Assembly: GCA_946902875.1 (NCBI GenBank)
Contig: OX336344.1
Span: forward strand, 19,861,791 to 19,925,790
Origin: Nematopogon swammerdamellus
Taxonomy: Eukaryota > Arthropoda > Insecta > Lepidoptera > Adelidae
Direction of reading: 5' to 3'
Length of the DNA stretch: 64,000 nucleotides
Made by a program: the position numbers and the translations under genes. A model generated the notes under the pieces. The model was not told the DNA's origin and ran no database searches. It saw nothing but the letters and a program-made list of their open reading frames with translations. Below, piece after piece: positions 43,703 to 56,599 of the stretch. Each line of letters begins with the position of its first letter. Within the stretch, counting starts at the first letter, position 1.

Positions 43703-44199
43703 TTATGATTCAAAGGACGACTTTCCTTTTCTAGAACTTTCTCCCATATACTATTTAATATTTTAAGTCCATCCCAGCACCTTAATCAAACATTGGCATA
43801 AAATTTTTTTTAAGGGTAAAAATCTATCCTATATCAGACGGACCACCGTCCGTGCTTGCCAATTATTGGAATGATTCTAAATGTCGCGATACTATAAAGA
43901 AAATGTCTGTAATCAAAATGTCGCATCGATTACTGAGGAACAACAAAGAGATCGATGACGAACACCTGATAATAAATGTGACCTTCATTTTATAGAACAA
44001 TTTACCAATGTCAAGGACTTTTAGTTATTGTGAAGCTCAATACTTGGAACATGTAGGTGGGTTCACCACGATTGAATGTGAATAACATAGTACAGTAAAC
44101 AGACAGTTGAATAAAGGTATTAAAGTAATAAACGAATAACGTATAGGTACTGCTGTGAAGTACGTTTAAATATAATATCATAAAAATGTTTACTACCTA

Positions 44200-44260
44200 A
44201 AAGAAAGAAAGAAAGAAGACGTTTATTCAGACCTTTAGGTACCAGTGCTGTTCACCAACA
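44200..44260 (-). repeat. LINE 3' tail with (GAAA)n
   Basis: aaaagaaagaaagaaagaag then acgtttattcagacc: the reverse of an AATAAACGTC end followed by (CTTT)n. Confidence 0.45.
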
Positions 44261-44929
44261 GAATAATAACATCAATCACAACTTCAAGAAATAGAGACTA
44301 TCATCATAATTTTATTATAATCAAAATTAAAAAAAAATCCAGATAAATTCATTAATTTTTTTTCTTTTCAAACATGATACAATTTACATCATACTCTACA
44401 TAATTAATTGTTGTTGTTTATTGTTTATTAAGTATTCTTATGGCAGTAATACTGTACTCGAACTTGTATTTATCCGGTTCGATTACACCCACGAAGAAGA
44501 ACTGGCAAGCAACTTCGCAGTGTTTTTTTTTTCATCAACATTATTACAAGTATTTAATTACTATGCACATTATAACATCCCATACAGTCTATGGAAACAC
44601 AGCTTGTTCATAATGTCAGCCTACTTGCACCAGGCTCCTTATCCACTTTAAAAGGACCCGAAACCATTACTCGGGCAGTGAATGTGTTCCATATGTTTCT
44701 TCTTCCTATCTGAAGTGTCTTTCTCAATGTCTTCTATTTGCTCTATCGTTTCTTCTTTATGAACCCTGACATCAGACATGGTCACATTATCAGCACACAC
44801 ACACGCTATGTCAGCCTATTACACCTCATTTATGTCGGAACTATATGCTATGGCAGTGACTTCTTTCATCCCATATTGGGAGGTGGAGTGGGCATTCATT
44901 TACTACTGACTTCTTCTAACAACGCAACA

Positions 44930-45142
44930 AATATAGAAACATCATTCAAGATTTCGAATTTGTTGCGTTCGAAATTCTCGGTCCGTGGACTAGTGAAGCC
45001 AAAAGCCCGGCGTGGCCCTCTGCTGGTGGATGCAACTTGTATCCCGCAATCAAAGGCCTACTTTATTGAAAGGGTTAAGCCCATCCAGCGGGGTAATACT
45101 GAAATCATTCTAGGAACTTTCCAAAATAAGTACTCCTTTTGA
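44930..45142 (+). pseudogene. Retroelement ORF C-terminus (ETLGxW family), decayed
   Basis: aacaaatatagaaacatcat, gatttcgaatttgttgcgtt and ccatccagcggggtaatact match 21896-22090. Frame broken several times. Confidence 0.6.
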
Positions 45143-45738
45143 TAGTTATTTTCATGGATGTTGGGTCGGTTTTAGTTATTTAGTTTGATAATACATATAT
45201 TATTGTTTTAATTTAATTTAATAAAATTAATAATTTGTGAATAGCGGCTCTTTCTTGTTCTTCCCAAATATGTATAGATATTAATTATGCAACATTCTAA
45301 GTCCCCATCAAAGACGTATCATGTAATAAAATCTCTTTGGTCCCCATAAGTTTTCTTCGACTCGTATGTGGCGAGTAGCTAATGGCTCGCTAGCAATTAC
45401 TTCAAGTTCATCGATGATGCGAAATTCCAGTTTTACGAAGATGGATTTGTCTCCTGTCCGGTTTTCTTTGAAAGTGAACGCTGATTTCTTCGTAGTCTGA
45501 AGACTTGTTATGAGAATATCTTTAGTTTTTATGTGACAACGCGTGTTAAATTGTTTGCGTAGCTTTTTATTTGTGAAACTAGAATTATGATACTATAATA
45601 TATTATGGTTTATTATTGCACCAATTTAAAGTAAGAGAAACCTACAAGACATAGAGAAGTGCGTCGCTACGAGGAGTCAGTTTAAGTGATTTCTTCCAAT
45701 CAACCTTTAGAAAATCATACGGCGCAAAAGCATGTTAA

Positions 45739-45968
45739 AACCAAAGATTTCGGAAGGAGAGAAGATGTGCGAAGGAGGCGTGTCCGTGACACCGTAATAT
45801 GGACAGATTTTCCCATATCAACAAGGATGCACACTTTGGATTGACCAAAAATCGCCGGTGCGAATGTGTATGCGAATTGTGATTGTGTGCGATCGGAAAC
45901 TGGCGACAGCGGTTTCGATACGAATGGGCGTTCATGGCACATCTTCTCTCCTTCCAAAATCTTTGGTT
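45739..45968. repeat. 32-bp inverted repeat enclosing 166 bp
   Basis: 45739-45770 (aaccaaagatttcggaagga onward) and 45937-45968 are complementary with one mismatch. Possible MITE or foldback; no target duplication seen. Confidence 0.8.
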
Positions 45969-46089
45969 AAAACCGTTGGATCGATTAAGTGTAATTTTAT
46001 CGATTTAGTAAGTGACCTTTTATGTAGGCCTGATGGATACCAAACATTTGAGAGCCTACAACAGTGGCTCTCCCATATTATTGAAATAT

Positions 46090-47320
46090 AGATATTTAGG
46101 CTGTAAAATTATTTAATCAATTTTATCTTATTTGTACAAAGCAGCAGTCAACCTTATTATAACCATTCTAGAATTCTAATAATAAATTTGTATAATTTAT
46201 CTTGACAGATCGCTTGAAAGAAATGATAGTCTTGCAACGACGCATTCAAACTATTTGAGGTTGGTCTGATAAAAACGCTCTTTAATTGCGCTTTGACTAG
46301 AAGGCGTATAGTTTATTGGGATGTCTATTTAAGATGCCCATAAACAATGAATTATAATTTAAAAAGTCATCAATCAGTGTACCTTCGGTACACACCAATT
46401 AATGAATTGAACGCCTACGCGTTGGTTTATATTTACATATATGATTTCAAAGATCAATTAGAATTGGAAGGGTATTTAATTACAAAAAAATCCGTTACGG
46501 TTGTTTTTTGTCATCCTCATCCATCATTCTCATTCATTTCCTGAACGAACTCACGATCTTTATAAACATAACAAAGTATTTTCTGGCAACCTTATAGTAT
46601 ATTTATGTCGGCTATGTTTTTCCATAGCAGGACTGTCAATTTCCATTTTGACAGTACATAAACAAATTGTGGGTGATTGATGACGTGATTCATATCATAA
46701 CGTTACGAAAATAAACGAACGTCGCTCTTAAGGCGACGAAAGTGTGAAGAGTAGGCAGTAAACACAAAGAAGCGTAGGTGGTTAGAGTCAATAACATTTT
46801 CTACGAGCTGGTAACAGTTCCAGTAGTTTTTGTATAATTGTTTTTCTTCTCATCGTAGAAAAAGCGTCTCATAAATTATTTCTATGCGTACATTTTGAAA
46901 TCGGGTAATGATCTGAGAAAATCATTTTCATTTTCATTTTTCCTTGTCATCAGGTCAAACCAAGAATTTGAATTCGTTTGAGGGAATATACAAGTTGATC
47001 GTCTTCACTGGAGGATTTTCCAAAGAATATCCGACTATCCGAAACTATTTTGAGAAGGAACTGATCCAACGTAGCTGCTTCCTTTTGAAGAAGAATCTGT
47101 TGCATAAGATCTAAGCGAGGATCTGAGCTGGTTCCCTATTCCTCTTCAAGTGATTTCTCACTGATTCCCCCAACAACATTTGATGTGCAAACTCTTGTGA
47201 ACACATTGGAGCAGTCTATTTGCATTCCCTAAGTCTGTTTTGTTCTATCGGTCTTAATCTAGTCTTAATGCTCTTCACTTTGTCTACTTCCTCCCAAATT
47301 ATTTCATCAGCCCCGATGTC
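46090..47320. other. No gene or repeat recognised
   Basis: AT-rich. A short open stretch after a cag at 46953 reads like protein briefly but stops at 47112; not supported. Confidence 0.45.
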
Positions 47321-47374
47321 CCCTGCGGTTGAACGCGTCGACGTTCGTTGATCAAAGTTATACACACCCGAGTA

Positions 47375-47652
47375 AGGTCGGAACTTGAATGAGTCTGACC
47401 GTTGAGGCTGGCCGTTGTAGAATAATTGAAGAAGAAATTAACTATAGGTGGTAACGGTTTAACTCTTCCGGTTTGGAATCTCCGTACTGAATGAAAGTCG
47501 ATAAAAGCTATAAAAATTTGTTTTCCATGCAGTTCAATTTAGCCGGCACGACCAAAGGCACTGACATGACACCTAGTTCACCGAGGTGTTATGGGCTGAC
47601 ATCACGGCTGTAGTCGGTGTATTAAACCGTATAAGAAGTCACAAAAAAAGTT
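47375..47652 (+). repeat. SINE-A, highly diverged
   Basis: gaccgttgaggctggccgtt, ctataggtggtaacggttta and cagttcaatttagccggcac blocks are in order, with A-run end. Confidence 0.65.
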
Positions 47653-49200
47653 CTCTGTCTCCTACAAAATACTTTGTTGATGGCTCCAAAGAACTTAATC
47701 CGGTAAATTGAATTCTGTGTGCGACATATTATTTGGTCACTACGATTATAGGTTGCGCGTGGGTGCAACGGCCAGGCGGCTTGAAAGAATTGGGCTTCAT
47801 TGAGACAAATGGACGGGCACACTTATCCGTCACTTTAACACGATTAGTGAAGCGGTGATGACTCGTCCTAGTCATGTCGTTCCACATGAGTGGGTAAGGT
47901 GCGAAAGTTATTTATTAGTATGAAAACTAAGAGAAGACTTGGGTAGCTGGCAGTTATCTCCTGTCAAATGTATGAGATGGAGATGTCACTGTGACCGTCA
48001 AATAACTGTTTGACTAGATTTTATCGGAGATAGTGAAAACGGCCATTAGTACACTTTTCCAAGCCTCGGATTTTCATAATAATTGCGTGACATGAGAAAG
48101 GCAAGACCCCAAACTGTAGGTCTCGTTTTGATTTATTTATCTTTGCAAGCAGCAAGCTTTATACGGCTACAAACTATCTTATTTGCCGTGGCCAGCTTGA
48201 TTTTTAGATATTATAAATGTTTCATAGTGAAGCTATTTGCAGTAGATACCCATAGAGTTGTGTCAGGATCGTGGCACGTGGAGATCCGTTGTCTCTGCCT
48301 ACCCCACCGGGAAACAGGCGTGACGCTATGTATGTATGTATACCAATATACCTAAGTACTTAAATCGAAATTAAAATCAATTTGCGTAAACAAGCCACAA
48401 ACTGTGCAGGCATAAAAAATCAAAGTTATGCACACCCGGGTCAGGTTAAAATCAAAGTCAATAGAAAAAATAGACAACATATTATTAGTATGAGTCAATA
48501 TACATGATCAATCATGTAACAATGATGTATCAAAATACATTAAAACAAAAGACATTAGAAGAGGAGTGATCTTGTTTATCAACACAAAGGATAAAGTTTT
48601 GGTTGCATTTTTTCGTGTACTTGAAATATCAAATTATGTTAAGTCCTGGGTTCTAAAATTCAGGTCACATGTTTTGCTTCACCTCTCAAGGTATTAAGGA
48701 TTATGTACTAACTAACGGACAAGATTACGTTTAAGCTTATCCGAACATGGACAGATCTATTCCTTTCCAACTATGCCACCATGTTAGGAGAGAGATTATC
48801 ATTTGCGTCACTGTTTTCGTGTTCACCTTAATCTTTGCTTATTCGTATAATCCCCCTTACTATGGGTTCCCTCATTTAAATGTCCTCATTTACTATGGGT
48901 TCCTCGCCTAGACGCTCATTCATTTCTATAGCTCAGTTTTAAAGAATTTTTGATTTGAAAACTCACAACCAACATTAGCAATATGCCCTTTTCTTTCAAG
49001 CTTGTGAATTTGCCGCGAGAACGTTAGATAGACTAAATAGAACAACATTTTCAAGATGATGTTCTAAAATATTATGTTAGTTAAGTGTTTTTATATGGCA
49101 TGCAACACCAATAAAGGAATTTAATTTCGGTATTTTGGTTCTACGAATTTTTATTATTTCGCTTTCTTCGTACCTTACCAACATCATTTTACATTTTTGC
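47653..49200. other. No gene or repeat recognised
   Basis: A short motif (atcaaagttat-cacacccg) near 48418 recurs from 47352; otherwise nothing. Confidence 0.4.
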
Positions 49201-49205
49201 ATTTC

Positions 49206-49271
49206 ACTGACCGCGCTCAGCGTTGCTTCACAACAGTCGACCGACCGCACCATTGAGCTACCGAGGCTGGC
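49206..49271 (-). repeat. SINE-A head fragment only
   Basis: Complement gives GCCTCGGTAGCTCAATGG, GTCGGTCGACTGTTGTGAAG and CAACGCTGAGCGCGGTCAGT; it ends inside the 5S-like region. Confidence 0.75.
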
Positions 49272-49736
49272 AGATCCGTAATTTCCGTAAATTGTAGAAG
49301 TATTGGGAAAAATATTCCCTAGAAGCCCCATTCCACACCTTTGCAGCACGAAACAAGAACACTTACTCATCTTGTTCTAGTGTGTTCTACCTTCTTGATC
49401 TAGTGATCTAATTATGATCCTCAGAAATGTTGTAGTAAGTGTGATATAAGAGCATCATAATGCTCGAAAGTAAAGGGTCAACGGACACGAAATTAACGAG
49501 GAAGTAGCCAGTTGTTATGGCCGCCGACGAATAAATATTACGTATCTCGACCGAGGCACGCGGGTGACATAATTAATTGCTTGCAAAGATACTGTTTATT
49601 GTTTCGATAAGAAACTCTGCTGTCGCTATAGGTTGCCACACTAGGTAAACATTTACTTAGAGAGCTCTACTCGCGGCAAAAGAATTGGTAGATTTTTTTC
49701 CGACTGCATTCACTTTTTATGCCACAGGTCAGTCAG

Positions 49737-50175
49737 TCAGCGTGTATGCGTCCACTGCTGGAAATACGCCTCTCCAATTTTCCTCCAGTCCTCCCGGCCT
49801 TCAGCGATACGGAACCACTGCTTTTCGCCAACGTACTTGATGTCGTCGTACCACCTGGCGGGTGGTCTTCCCACACTCCGTTTTCCTGTCCACGGCCGCC
49901 AGTGTGACACGGTTAGTCCAACGGTCATCGTCTCTTCGGCTAACGTGCCCTGCCCACTGTCACTTCAGCTTAGCCACCCGGTGTCCAATATCGACTACTT
50001 TGGTGCGTCGGCGGATTGCCTCGTTACGCACCATATCACGTAGCGATATTCCCAGCATGGCTCGCTCCATTGCTCGCTGGGCAACTTTCAACCTTTGTAC
50101 AACAGCGACCGTCAGAGTCCACATTTCACACCCGTACGTCATACACGTACCTAACCGAAAGGACAGACTGGTCAT
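49737..50175 (-). pseudogene. RTE-clade LINE, reverse transcriptase C-terminus
   Basis: Minus strand: FRLGTCMTYGCEMWTLTVAV, QRAMERAMLGISLRDMVRNE, RTKVVDIGHRVAKLK, then after a frameshift near 49940 RPWTGKRSVGRPPARWYDDI and AYFQQWT. MTYGCExWTL and RAMLGVSLRD are hallmarks of RTE reverse transcriptases. Confidence 0.85.
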
Positions 50176-50179
50176 ATAC

Positions 50180-50450
50180 TAACCACCCACAAGGTGTCTA
50201 ACGACGCTCATGGCCATTCGGTCGTATATGCGGGGGTTGCGAATGACATTCCTGCCTGAGAGGTGCCTATTCACATTTATTTATTTATTTATTTATCCCT
50301 CTTGAAGGATCCGTGACTGTACCTGGGGAATATATGGGTAGGAGAGCGTTCCAGAGTTTACCGGTTCTGTAGATGAAAGATCTGCAGTCTGCAGAACCGG
50401 TCGGTACGCCTCCGCGGATGTGTAGGGATAAAAAGAGAAAGTCCGTCCCC
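50180..50450 (-). pseudogene. LINE L-GRH family fragment
   Basis: Matches 38980-39200: accacccacaaggtgtctaa, gcgggggttgcgaatg, gagcgttccagagtttaccg. A (TTTA)n run interrupts it. Confidence 0.7.
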
Positions 50451-50744
50451 GCCCAGAATTAGCGCAGGTATATGTCCCAAAAATAAACCCATCAAAAAAA
50501 GAATAAGTCTTAAAAGCTATTTTGCCATCTTCCTATTTAATCGCCGTCAACAATGATTCACCACTTCCTCCGAAATAGAGAAAACTGGCCCAGATCGTTG
50601 ACCGAGAGCCAAGGTAGAAATACAGAAATAGATCGACTGTAGGCGGCGACAGTTCGCCAACACTCAATTCTTTCGTTTATGAAGTGTCGACAATTTTGGC
50701 AGTTCCGAAACGAGCAGATGAATTTGAGACCCAAACCTGTCTTT

Positions 50745-51192
50745 CAATTTTTTTTTATGGAAACCAACAAGGCTGGGCTAACATCACCTAAAGTCGACTA
50801 AGGGATAAGGAAATTCGTCAGCCTCGGTAGCTCAGTGGTGCGGTCAGTCGACTGTTGTTAAGCAATGCTGAGCGCGGTCAGTACTTGGGTGGGTGACCGC
50901 TCGACCGTTGGAGGCTAATCGTGGTTCGGATTCCACGTTATGTAAACTGTAGGTCCCTTCCCTTCTTATCTTACTAGGTGGTAGGGTTTATTCCAGCCGG
51001 ATTGGTACCACCGCACTGAACGAAACGTCGGTCGAAACGGCTATGTAAATAGTTCGTGTTTTCCGTCCAGTTCAGTGTAGCCGACATGAAATGAAGGGAA
51101 GCACTGACATGACACCTAGTTCACCCGGTGTGATGGGCTGACATCACGGACGTTGTAGGTGATGTAGCCAACCGTGTCAGTGTCCATAAAAA
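50745..51192 (+). repeat. Composite: SINE-A tail (-), SINE-B end (-), SINE-A (+)
   Basis: 50745-50785 is a reverse SINE-A tail, 50786-50812 a reverse SINE-B end (aagtcgactaagggataagg), and 50818-51192 a full SINE-A with intact A box, 5S-like region (GTTAAGCAATGCTGAGCGCG) and B-box-like segment. Confidence 0.85.
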
Positions 51193-51227
51193 AAATACCT
51201 TCGTGAACCTACTGACGTGACACCCAG

Positions 51228-51330
51228 TCATGTCAGTGCTTTCATTTGGTCGCGTCGCCTACACTGAATTCTACCGAAAACGCGGACTATTTAGATATAG
51301 TCGGTCCGACCAAGTTCGTTCGAACATTGC
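51228..51330 (-). repeat. SINE-A fragment
   Basis: gtcagtgctttcatttggtc, cgcctacactgaattctacc and cggactatttagata match the reverse SINE-A body. Confidence 0.6.
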
Positions 51331-51813
51331 TTCCCTCATCCCACCTCCACTCATTCATATCCGCCAAACCTGCCGCACCTACGCGGAACGCCTGTGAAGT
51401 CGCCAAAAAAGTTCCTCGTCGAACAGCACGAATTTGTGTCGCCCTGCAATTGGAACAGGCTTTCGGCGAATATATTTCACTGCTCAATGCTCATGTAACA
51501 GGAGGAGTGGTGTTATTGGCTGTGTCTGATCTTCCATTCAGTAACGCTCCTTCTCAAGAACGCAGGTGCACCCCAACTTCCTCCTTTCCTCTCCTTTCCT
51601 TACCGAAGTAAATGCAATTTATATTACATACATATCTTTTCTCCCCTTCTCTTACTCTCCTGTCATTCACAATTGTGATTGTGTTGCACAACGGTACCAC
51701 CGATTAATGTACATAATATGTAAGTTTATTATCTGGGGGCACGGCAGTGCCCCCGCGAAGTCGAGCAAACACGGCCGTACCATCCTTTTCTCGAAGCAAC
51801 TCATAAGTATATA

Positions 51814-52088
51814 CACGGTGTTGCAGTTGCCCCCGTAATATTTTAACTGACATAAGGGGGTTATTCTGTATGTGAAACTAAACAACACCTGTGGTGAAAA
51901 AAATTTTTTTGAATAAAAAAATTTTTTTTTCCATAATTACTAATTTTAAATACTTACCTATTCTCAAAATGTATGGAGAAAAAAAATTTTTTTTTCTTCA
52001 AATTGAAAAGTCGTAAAACAAAAGTGGTTCTATTTCACGTACAGAATCACCCCCTTTCGGGTTTTACGGTTGGGGTTGCAACACCGTG
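51814..52088. mobile_element. TA-flanked MITE (CACGGTGTTGCA), copy 1
   Basis: Ends CACGGTGTTGCA and its complement, flanked by TA on both sides; long partly paired arms (ttctgtatgtgaaac / gtttcacg-type) and poly-A/T interior. Confidence 0.85.
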
Positions 52089-52938
52089 TATATGCTTATT
52101 AAAGTATTTACATAATATGTAGTATTCGTATGTAGTTTATCATACATATTTCTTTACAGTCTAATACATTGCCACAAACTATTCTTGTTCGCCTGCATGT
52201 ACCTCTCCCACATCCCAAAGGTTAGTTAGAATAGAATGCCTCGCGGTATTAAGCTCGCCTGTTGTACGTAATTTTTATAAATTGTTGTTCAATAAAGAAT
52301 ATATATACATACATATACATACTTCTCGTGATAAATTCAACTATGCTGTATCTGGCCCCAATACGCAGAGTTTAGTTAGGGCCATTTCAATAGTGATGTT
52401 AGAACATAGACCGCGCGGATCTGACCCAGTGCGTAAATAATTTATGTGTCACCCTGATCTAAATATACATTCAGAGCGGTGGTGCGTCTAATTTAGCCCT
52501 CTCGCTACGTTACGCTCAGCTCAGTACAGTCGCATCACAAGCAAGAAGGACATTCTCATACGCCTCTGTACAACAAGAGTGTACTCACCGGGAACATTCG
52601 CGTTAGTCAGTTTGGTATGGCAGATACAAAAGATAGACGGATATTGTTTTTTTATGGATACGATTTTTTTGACAGGTATATAGCTATACCATATAGCGGA
52701 TCTACGGAACCCTCTGTGCGTGAGTAAAACTCGCGCTTGGCAGATATCTTTTCTAATTTCACACACTAGGTACATACAAGCCAATAGCTAAGTACTACAT
52801 TAAAGGCTCCCCCACACGGGTGCGTTATTGCGTTAATGCGTTAATGCGTTACGCGTTCTTTCCACATTGCTGCGTTTTTATCGTACTACTCCTACCAGCG
52901 TTCTTAACGCAGCTGTATGCAAGATCGTATGCGTCCTA

Positions 52939-53184
52939 CAAGAACATTGAATAGGTAAGGACGTCAGACCTTCCCCGCGCGCCCGCGCCAGCGTAACATG
53001 ATGTTTGTAAAAACGTACAAATAACATTCGTTAGCAGCCAATCAGAGCGCGATACCACCCGATACCACCCGATACCACCCAATCAGAGCGCGCGCTGTCC
53101 CCTCCGCTGCCCGCGGAGCTCGGCGACGTTGGTTCTCATGTAAGCATTGGACAGTCCGACGTCCTTACCTATTCAATGTTCTTG
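52939..53184. mobile_element. 246-bp hAT-like MITE with exact 8-bp TSD
   Basis: 27-bp perfect TIRs beginning CAAGAACATTGAATAGGTAA. GCGTCCTA is duplicated at 52931-52938 and 53185-53192. The GC-rich core has a GATACCACCC triplet repeat (53051-53080). Confidence 0.92.
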
Positions 53185-53354
53185 GCGTCCTAATACAAAA
53201 TGTACTAAGATCAAATATCGCAATATCGCTGCGTTCCGTCGATATTATCGCAGCAGTGTGTAAGATCGCATGCGTCCACATATAATATGTACTGAAAAAA
53301 AAGATATCGCAACAACGCATTGCCATAATATCGACAGTTACATATTATACAATA

Positions 53355-53615
53355 CACGGTGTTGCAACCCCAACCGTAAAACCCGAAAGGGGGTGATTCT
53401 GTACGTGAAATAGAACAACTTTTGTTCTACGACTTTTTTATTTGAAGAAATATTTTTTTTTTTCTCCATACATTTTGTATGAATTTGTATGGAAAAAATT
53501 ATTTTTTTTTGTTTCAAAAATGTTTTTTTTTCTTCACAGAAGTTGTTTAGTTTCACATATAGAATAACCTCCTTATGTCAGTTAAAAATATTGCGGGGAC
53601 AACTGCAACACCGTG
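53355..53615. mobile_element. TA-flanked MITE (CACGGTGTTGCA), copy 2
   Basis: Same family as 51814-52088 but in the opposite orientation (caaccccaaccgtaaaaccc at the left here, at the right there). Confidence 0.85.
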
Positions 53616-53875
53616 TATAACGCACCATAGGTGTGAAAGTACACAGCTTCTTATCAATGTTATTATCTGCCTCAGCCGCACAGACTATTTATAAAGTCTT
53701 ATTCACTCACGCCGACTGTCCTGTATTATTTTGTTTGTACACGTGACGAATTATCTGTTTAATGCGGGTTGTTTGTATCGAGAAGCACATATTTTATCTA
53801 CTAAATGAACTTTGTTGTGGCTGGAAATTATTATTTTCTACCAAATAAGGCTGTATTTTTATTAATAGAACCATC

Positions 53876-53973
53876 TGCTACATGCCTCGGTGAAAGGACC
53901 GTTCCAAGGTGAGAGGTGGCTATCCGGTCGCCCTTTAGCACGGCATGTTGTCCTTATCTTTTAGTCGTCCTAT
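53876..53973 (+). repeat. SINE-B fragment
   Basis: ctcggtgaaaggaccgttcc, aggtgagaggtggctatccg and ctttagcacggcatgttgtc. Confidence 0.7.
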
Positions 53974-54733
53974 AAAATATAATTTGTTTAATCCCTAATT
54001 ATTGTTAAAGTGGCAAGGTCCTACAGGCGTATTTTTCCAGTTCTGGAGTGAATTGTGCCTACCGTACCGTACCGATGTTAGCGATGGCTCGAGTAGGCAA
54101 CTCCGTTCCTGAAACTCAAAACTAATTTACAATTAGCGGTGTTTCTGAAGTTATTAGTGCCGATGAGGGTTGGCCATGAAATATCGAACATGCCTCTAAA
54201 GAATGTTGTGGACAATTGTTGAAGACTGATCTATAGGGTATCTCATTAAGAGTGCACTATTGAAATTTTGTGGTATTTTTTTTCTCGTGCAAGTGGCAAC
54301 ACTGAAATTTGACAGCTGTCACCTATGATTGTTCCGATTATTAAAAATGGAGCGCCGGACAAAAGAAGAACGCGTTATCATTGTGAAAACGTGAAAACCA
54401 ACTTATAATATCATTGGTGAAAACCCATTTTTTCCGTCGGGTGTTAAAAAATTTTAATTTTATTTTATTATGGAAACGCAGCGATTAAATCAATAGGCTA
54501 TATAGGCTATCGCTACACAGTTTAAAGTTTTGTCATAATAAAAAAGAATTAATTATTGATGTCGATATCGTAGGTACCGCCCGAAGGCTGGGTTAGGGGT
54601 GCTCATTGCACGCAGACAATACCAAGAACTTAATTTCTGCCGTACCAGCCACGACACACTCCTAAACCACCTCCATCGTTCATTGACGCTGATTCCGTAA
54701 CTGAACATCTGAGAGCATGGTATCGTGTATAAT

Positions 54734-55709
54734 TTTTAGGGTTCCGTACCACAAAAGGTAAAAAGGAAACCCTTATAAGATTATTTTGTTGTCCGTCCGT
54801 CTGACAAGACCATTTTTCTCAGGAACGGATAGAGCTATCAAGTTGAAATTAATATAAAATATTAAGGTCGACGGGCCCTTGGAGGTGTAAAAAATTCAAG
54901 TATCTAAGTCAACTCAATCAATAGATACCGCTATTTATGTCACACAAGCTGTGCCCGCGGCTCCACCCGCTCTCATATTTCACTTCACTGCTAACCTCAT
55001 AAGCTATTCAGCGTGATAATAAGTAGCCTATAGTTTATGGGAAGAATCAAGCTATCCGTAGAATTTTGTTTTATTAAAATCGGTTCAGTGGTTCTCGAGT
55101 TATAAGCGGACAGACAGACATACACTCAGACACTCAGACACTCAGACAGAAAGCAGACGTTGGATTTTATTATAGGTAACGATATTTTGATACTCGCAAA
55201 CTCACTCATCAAATTCTATTGGATAGGTATCAAAGTATCAAAGCACAATAAAGCAGAAAATCTGAAAAGGTTTAATTTGAAGTTACACATTAAAAAAAAA
55301 TTTGTCTTTTGTATTTTGATCTATCCTAAAAAACAAAGATTTAAATAGTTTAGATTCCTAATAGGACGCTAGCACTCGTCACCAAAAATGCGAAAAATAA
55401 AAGCGCTCGAACGAATAACTATCTCTGTCGCACTAATGGATTGCGTATGTTGCTGTCTAATATTAATGAGTTGCATGCCATACATTTTAATGCTAACGTG
55501 TTTGATAGCGTGCCGGGTATGGCGAAGCTGTATCTAACTATTTAAATCTTTGCTAAAAACGGTATACTCGTTCGTATAAATGCAAGCGCATCGATGTAAG
55601 CGTCAAAGCGTCTAACTTGGTGCAAACTCTAAAGTAAAACAAAAAATAAATATTGTGTGGTGGTACCCCCGGTGCGCCAGGCCGACTCGCACTTGGCCGC
55701 TTTTTTCTT
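54734..55709 (+). repeat. Element C interrupted by a Helitron-like insert
   Basis: Left end tagggttccgtacc at about 54738; right end gactcgcacttggccgcttt at 55682-55701. In between, 54955-55177 is a reverse-orientation Helitron-like copy (tgcccgcggctcc ... cggttcagtggttctcgagt ... ggattttattata). Confidence 0.6.
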
Positions 55710-56033
55710 ATTTTCAAAGATAAAGTTTTAAATAATATTAAAACTGAATGTGTCGGCTGAGTAATATTGATGGTACCTACCTACATCTCGCAAAAAGGGC
55801 GGAATTTTACCATAATCTACCTTTTTTATGTAAACCAACATGGGTGGCTGTGCCGAGAGACCAGTGGTGCAGTCGACAGAGACAAAATCACCTCTCCTCG
55901 CGAAACCACGCTCAGTTAGGTGCCATGCCAGCAGATTTGCAAACTGTTTCTAGGCTGTCTAGCCTGTGAATACGACGTTTGAAGACATCCAGGTCAAAGG
56001 TACCCAAGATATTTCATCGATGTTTCATCGATA

Positions 56034-56200
56034 TCAATACTTACTAATAATAAATCTGTAAATGATGGTCATGGAGTAAGGTACTTTGTTCTATGAGATA
56101 CTGAGTTTGTAGACTCTATGTATGATACGGTAGCGGGCTTACTTACTTTTTTCTTTTTAAATGCGAATTTCACGCGAGCGAAGCCGCGGGCAAAAGCTAG
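56034..56200 (+). mobile_element. 167-bp non-autonomous Helitron-like element
   Basis: A|TCAATACTTACTAATAATAA at the 5' end; ACGCGAGCGAAGCCGCGGGC, AAAAG and CTAG|T at the 3' end. The 3' hairpin (CGCG..CGCG enclosing GCGAAGC) lies about ten bases before CTAG. Confidence 0.75.
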
Positions 56201-56499
56201 TTTAATATAAATTCCGTGATGTTTAGAAGTTAAATTATGTTAAGCCAAGCTGCGCTAGTAGAAGTTTTCATAGTGCTTTAAGTTAATTATGACATAAGTT
56301 AGAGTTTCTAGCAGCGAATACCGCATAGCATCCAGTTAATATCTTGTATTTGAAAAAACCTGCGTATACGAATCTACACCGTATCGTCGTGCTATAAGTC
56401 TAATTTACTCTGGCAGTAGTACACTACAGATTAAATAATTAATTAACAACATAGTATTAGTACTATTTTTCAAGTAATTATTATTTAACATTGGTTTGT

Positions 56500-56590
56500 T
56501 TATATGGCATTCGCATCCCCCGCATACGACCAAAATGTTAATGGGCCTCGTTATACACCTTATGGGTGGCTCAGTGCCACATGTCGAGCT
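56500..56590 (-). repeat. LINE L-GRH 3' scrap
   Basis: gcattcgcatcccccgcata, ttaatgggcctcg and taaacaccttatgggtggct-type sequence of the family. Confidence 0.5.
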
Positions 56591-56599
56591 TTCAATAAA

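Noticed and set aside
46953..47112. Possible exon after a cag acceptor (protein-like stretch to a TAA)
   Set aside because: No match to the 40.6-kb exon phase with a recognisable domain, no conservation evidence, and flanking frames are closed.
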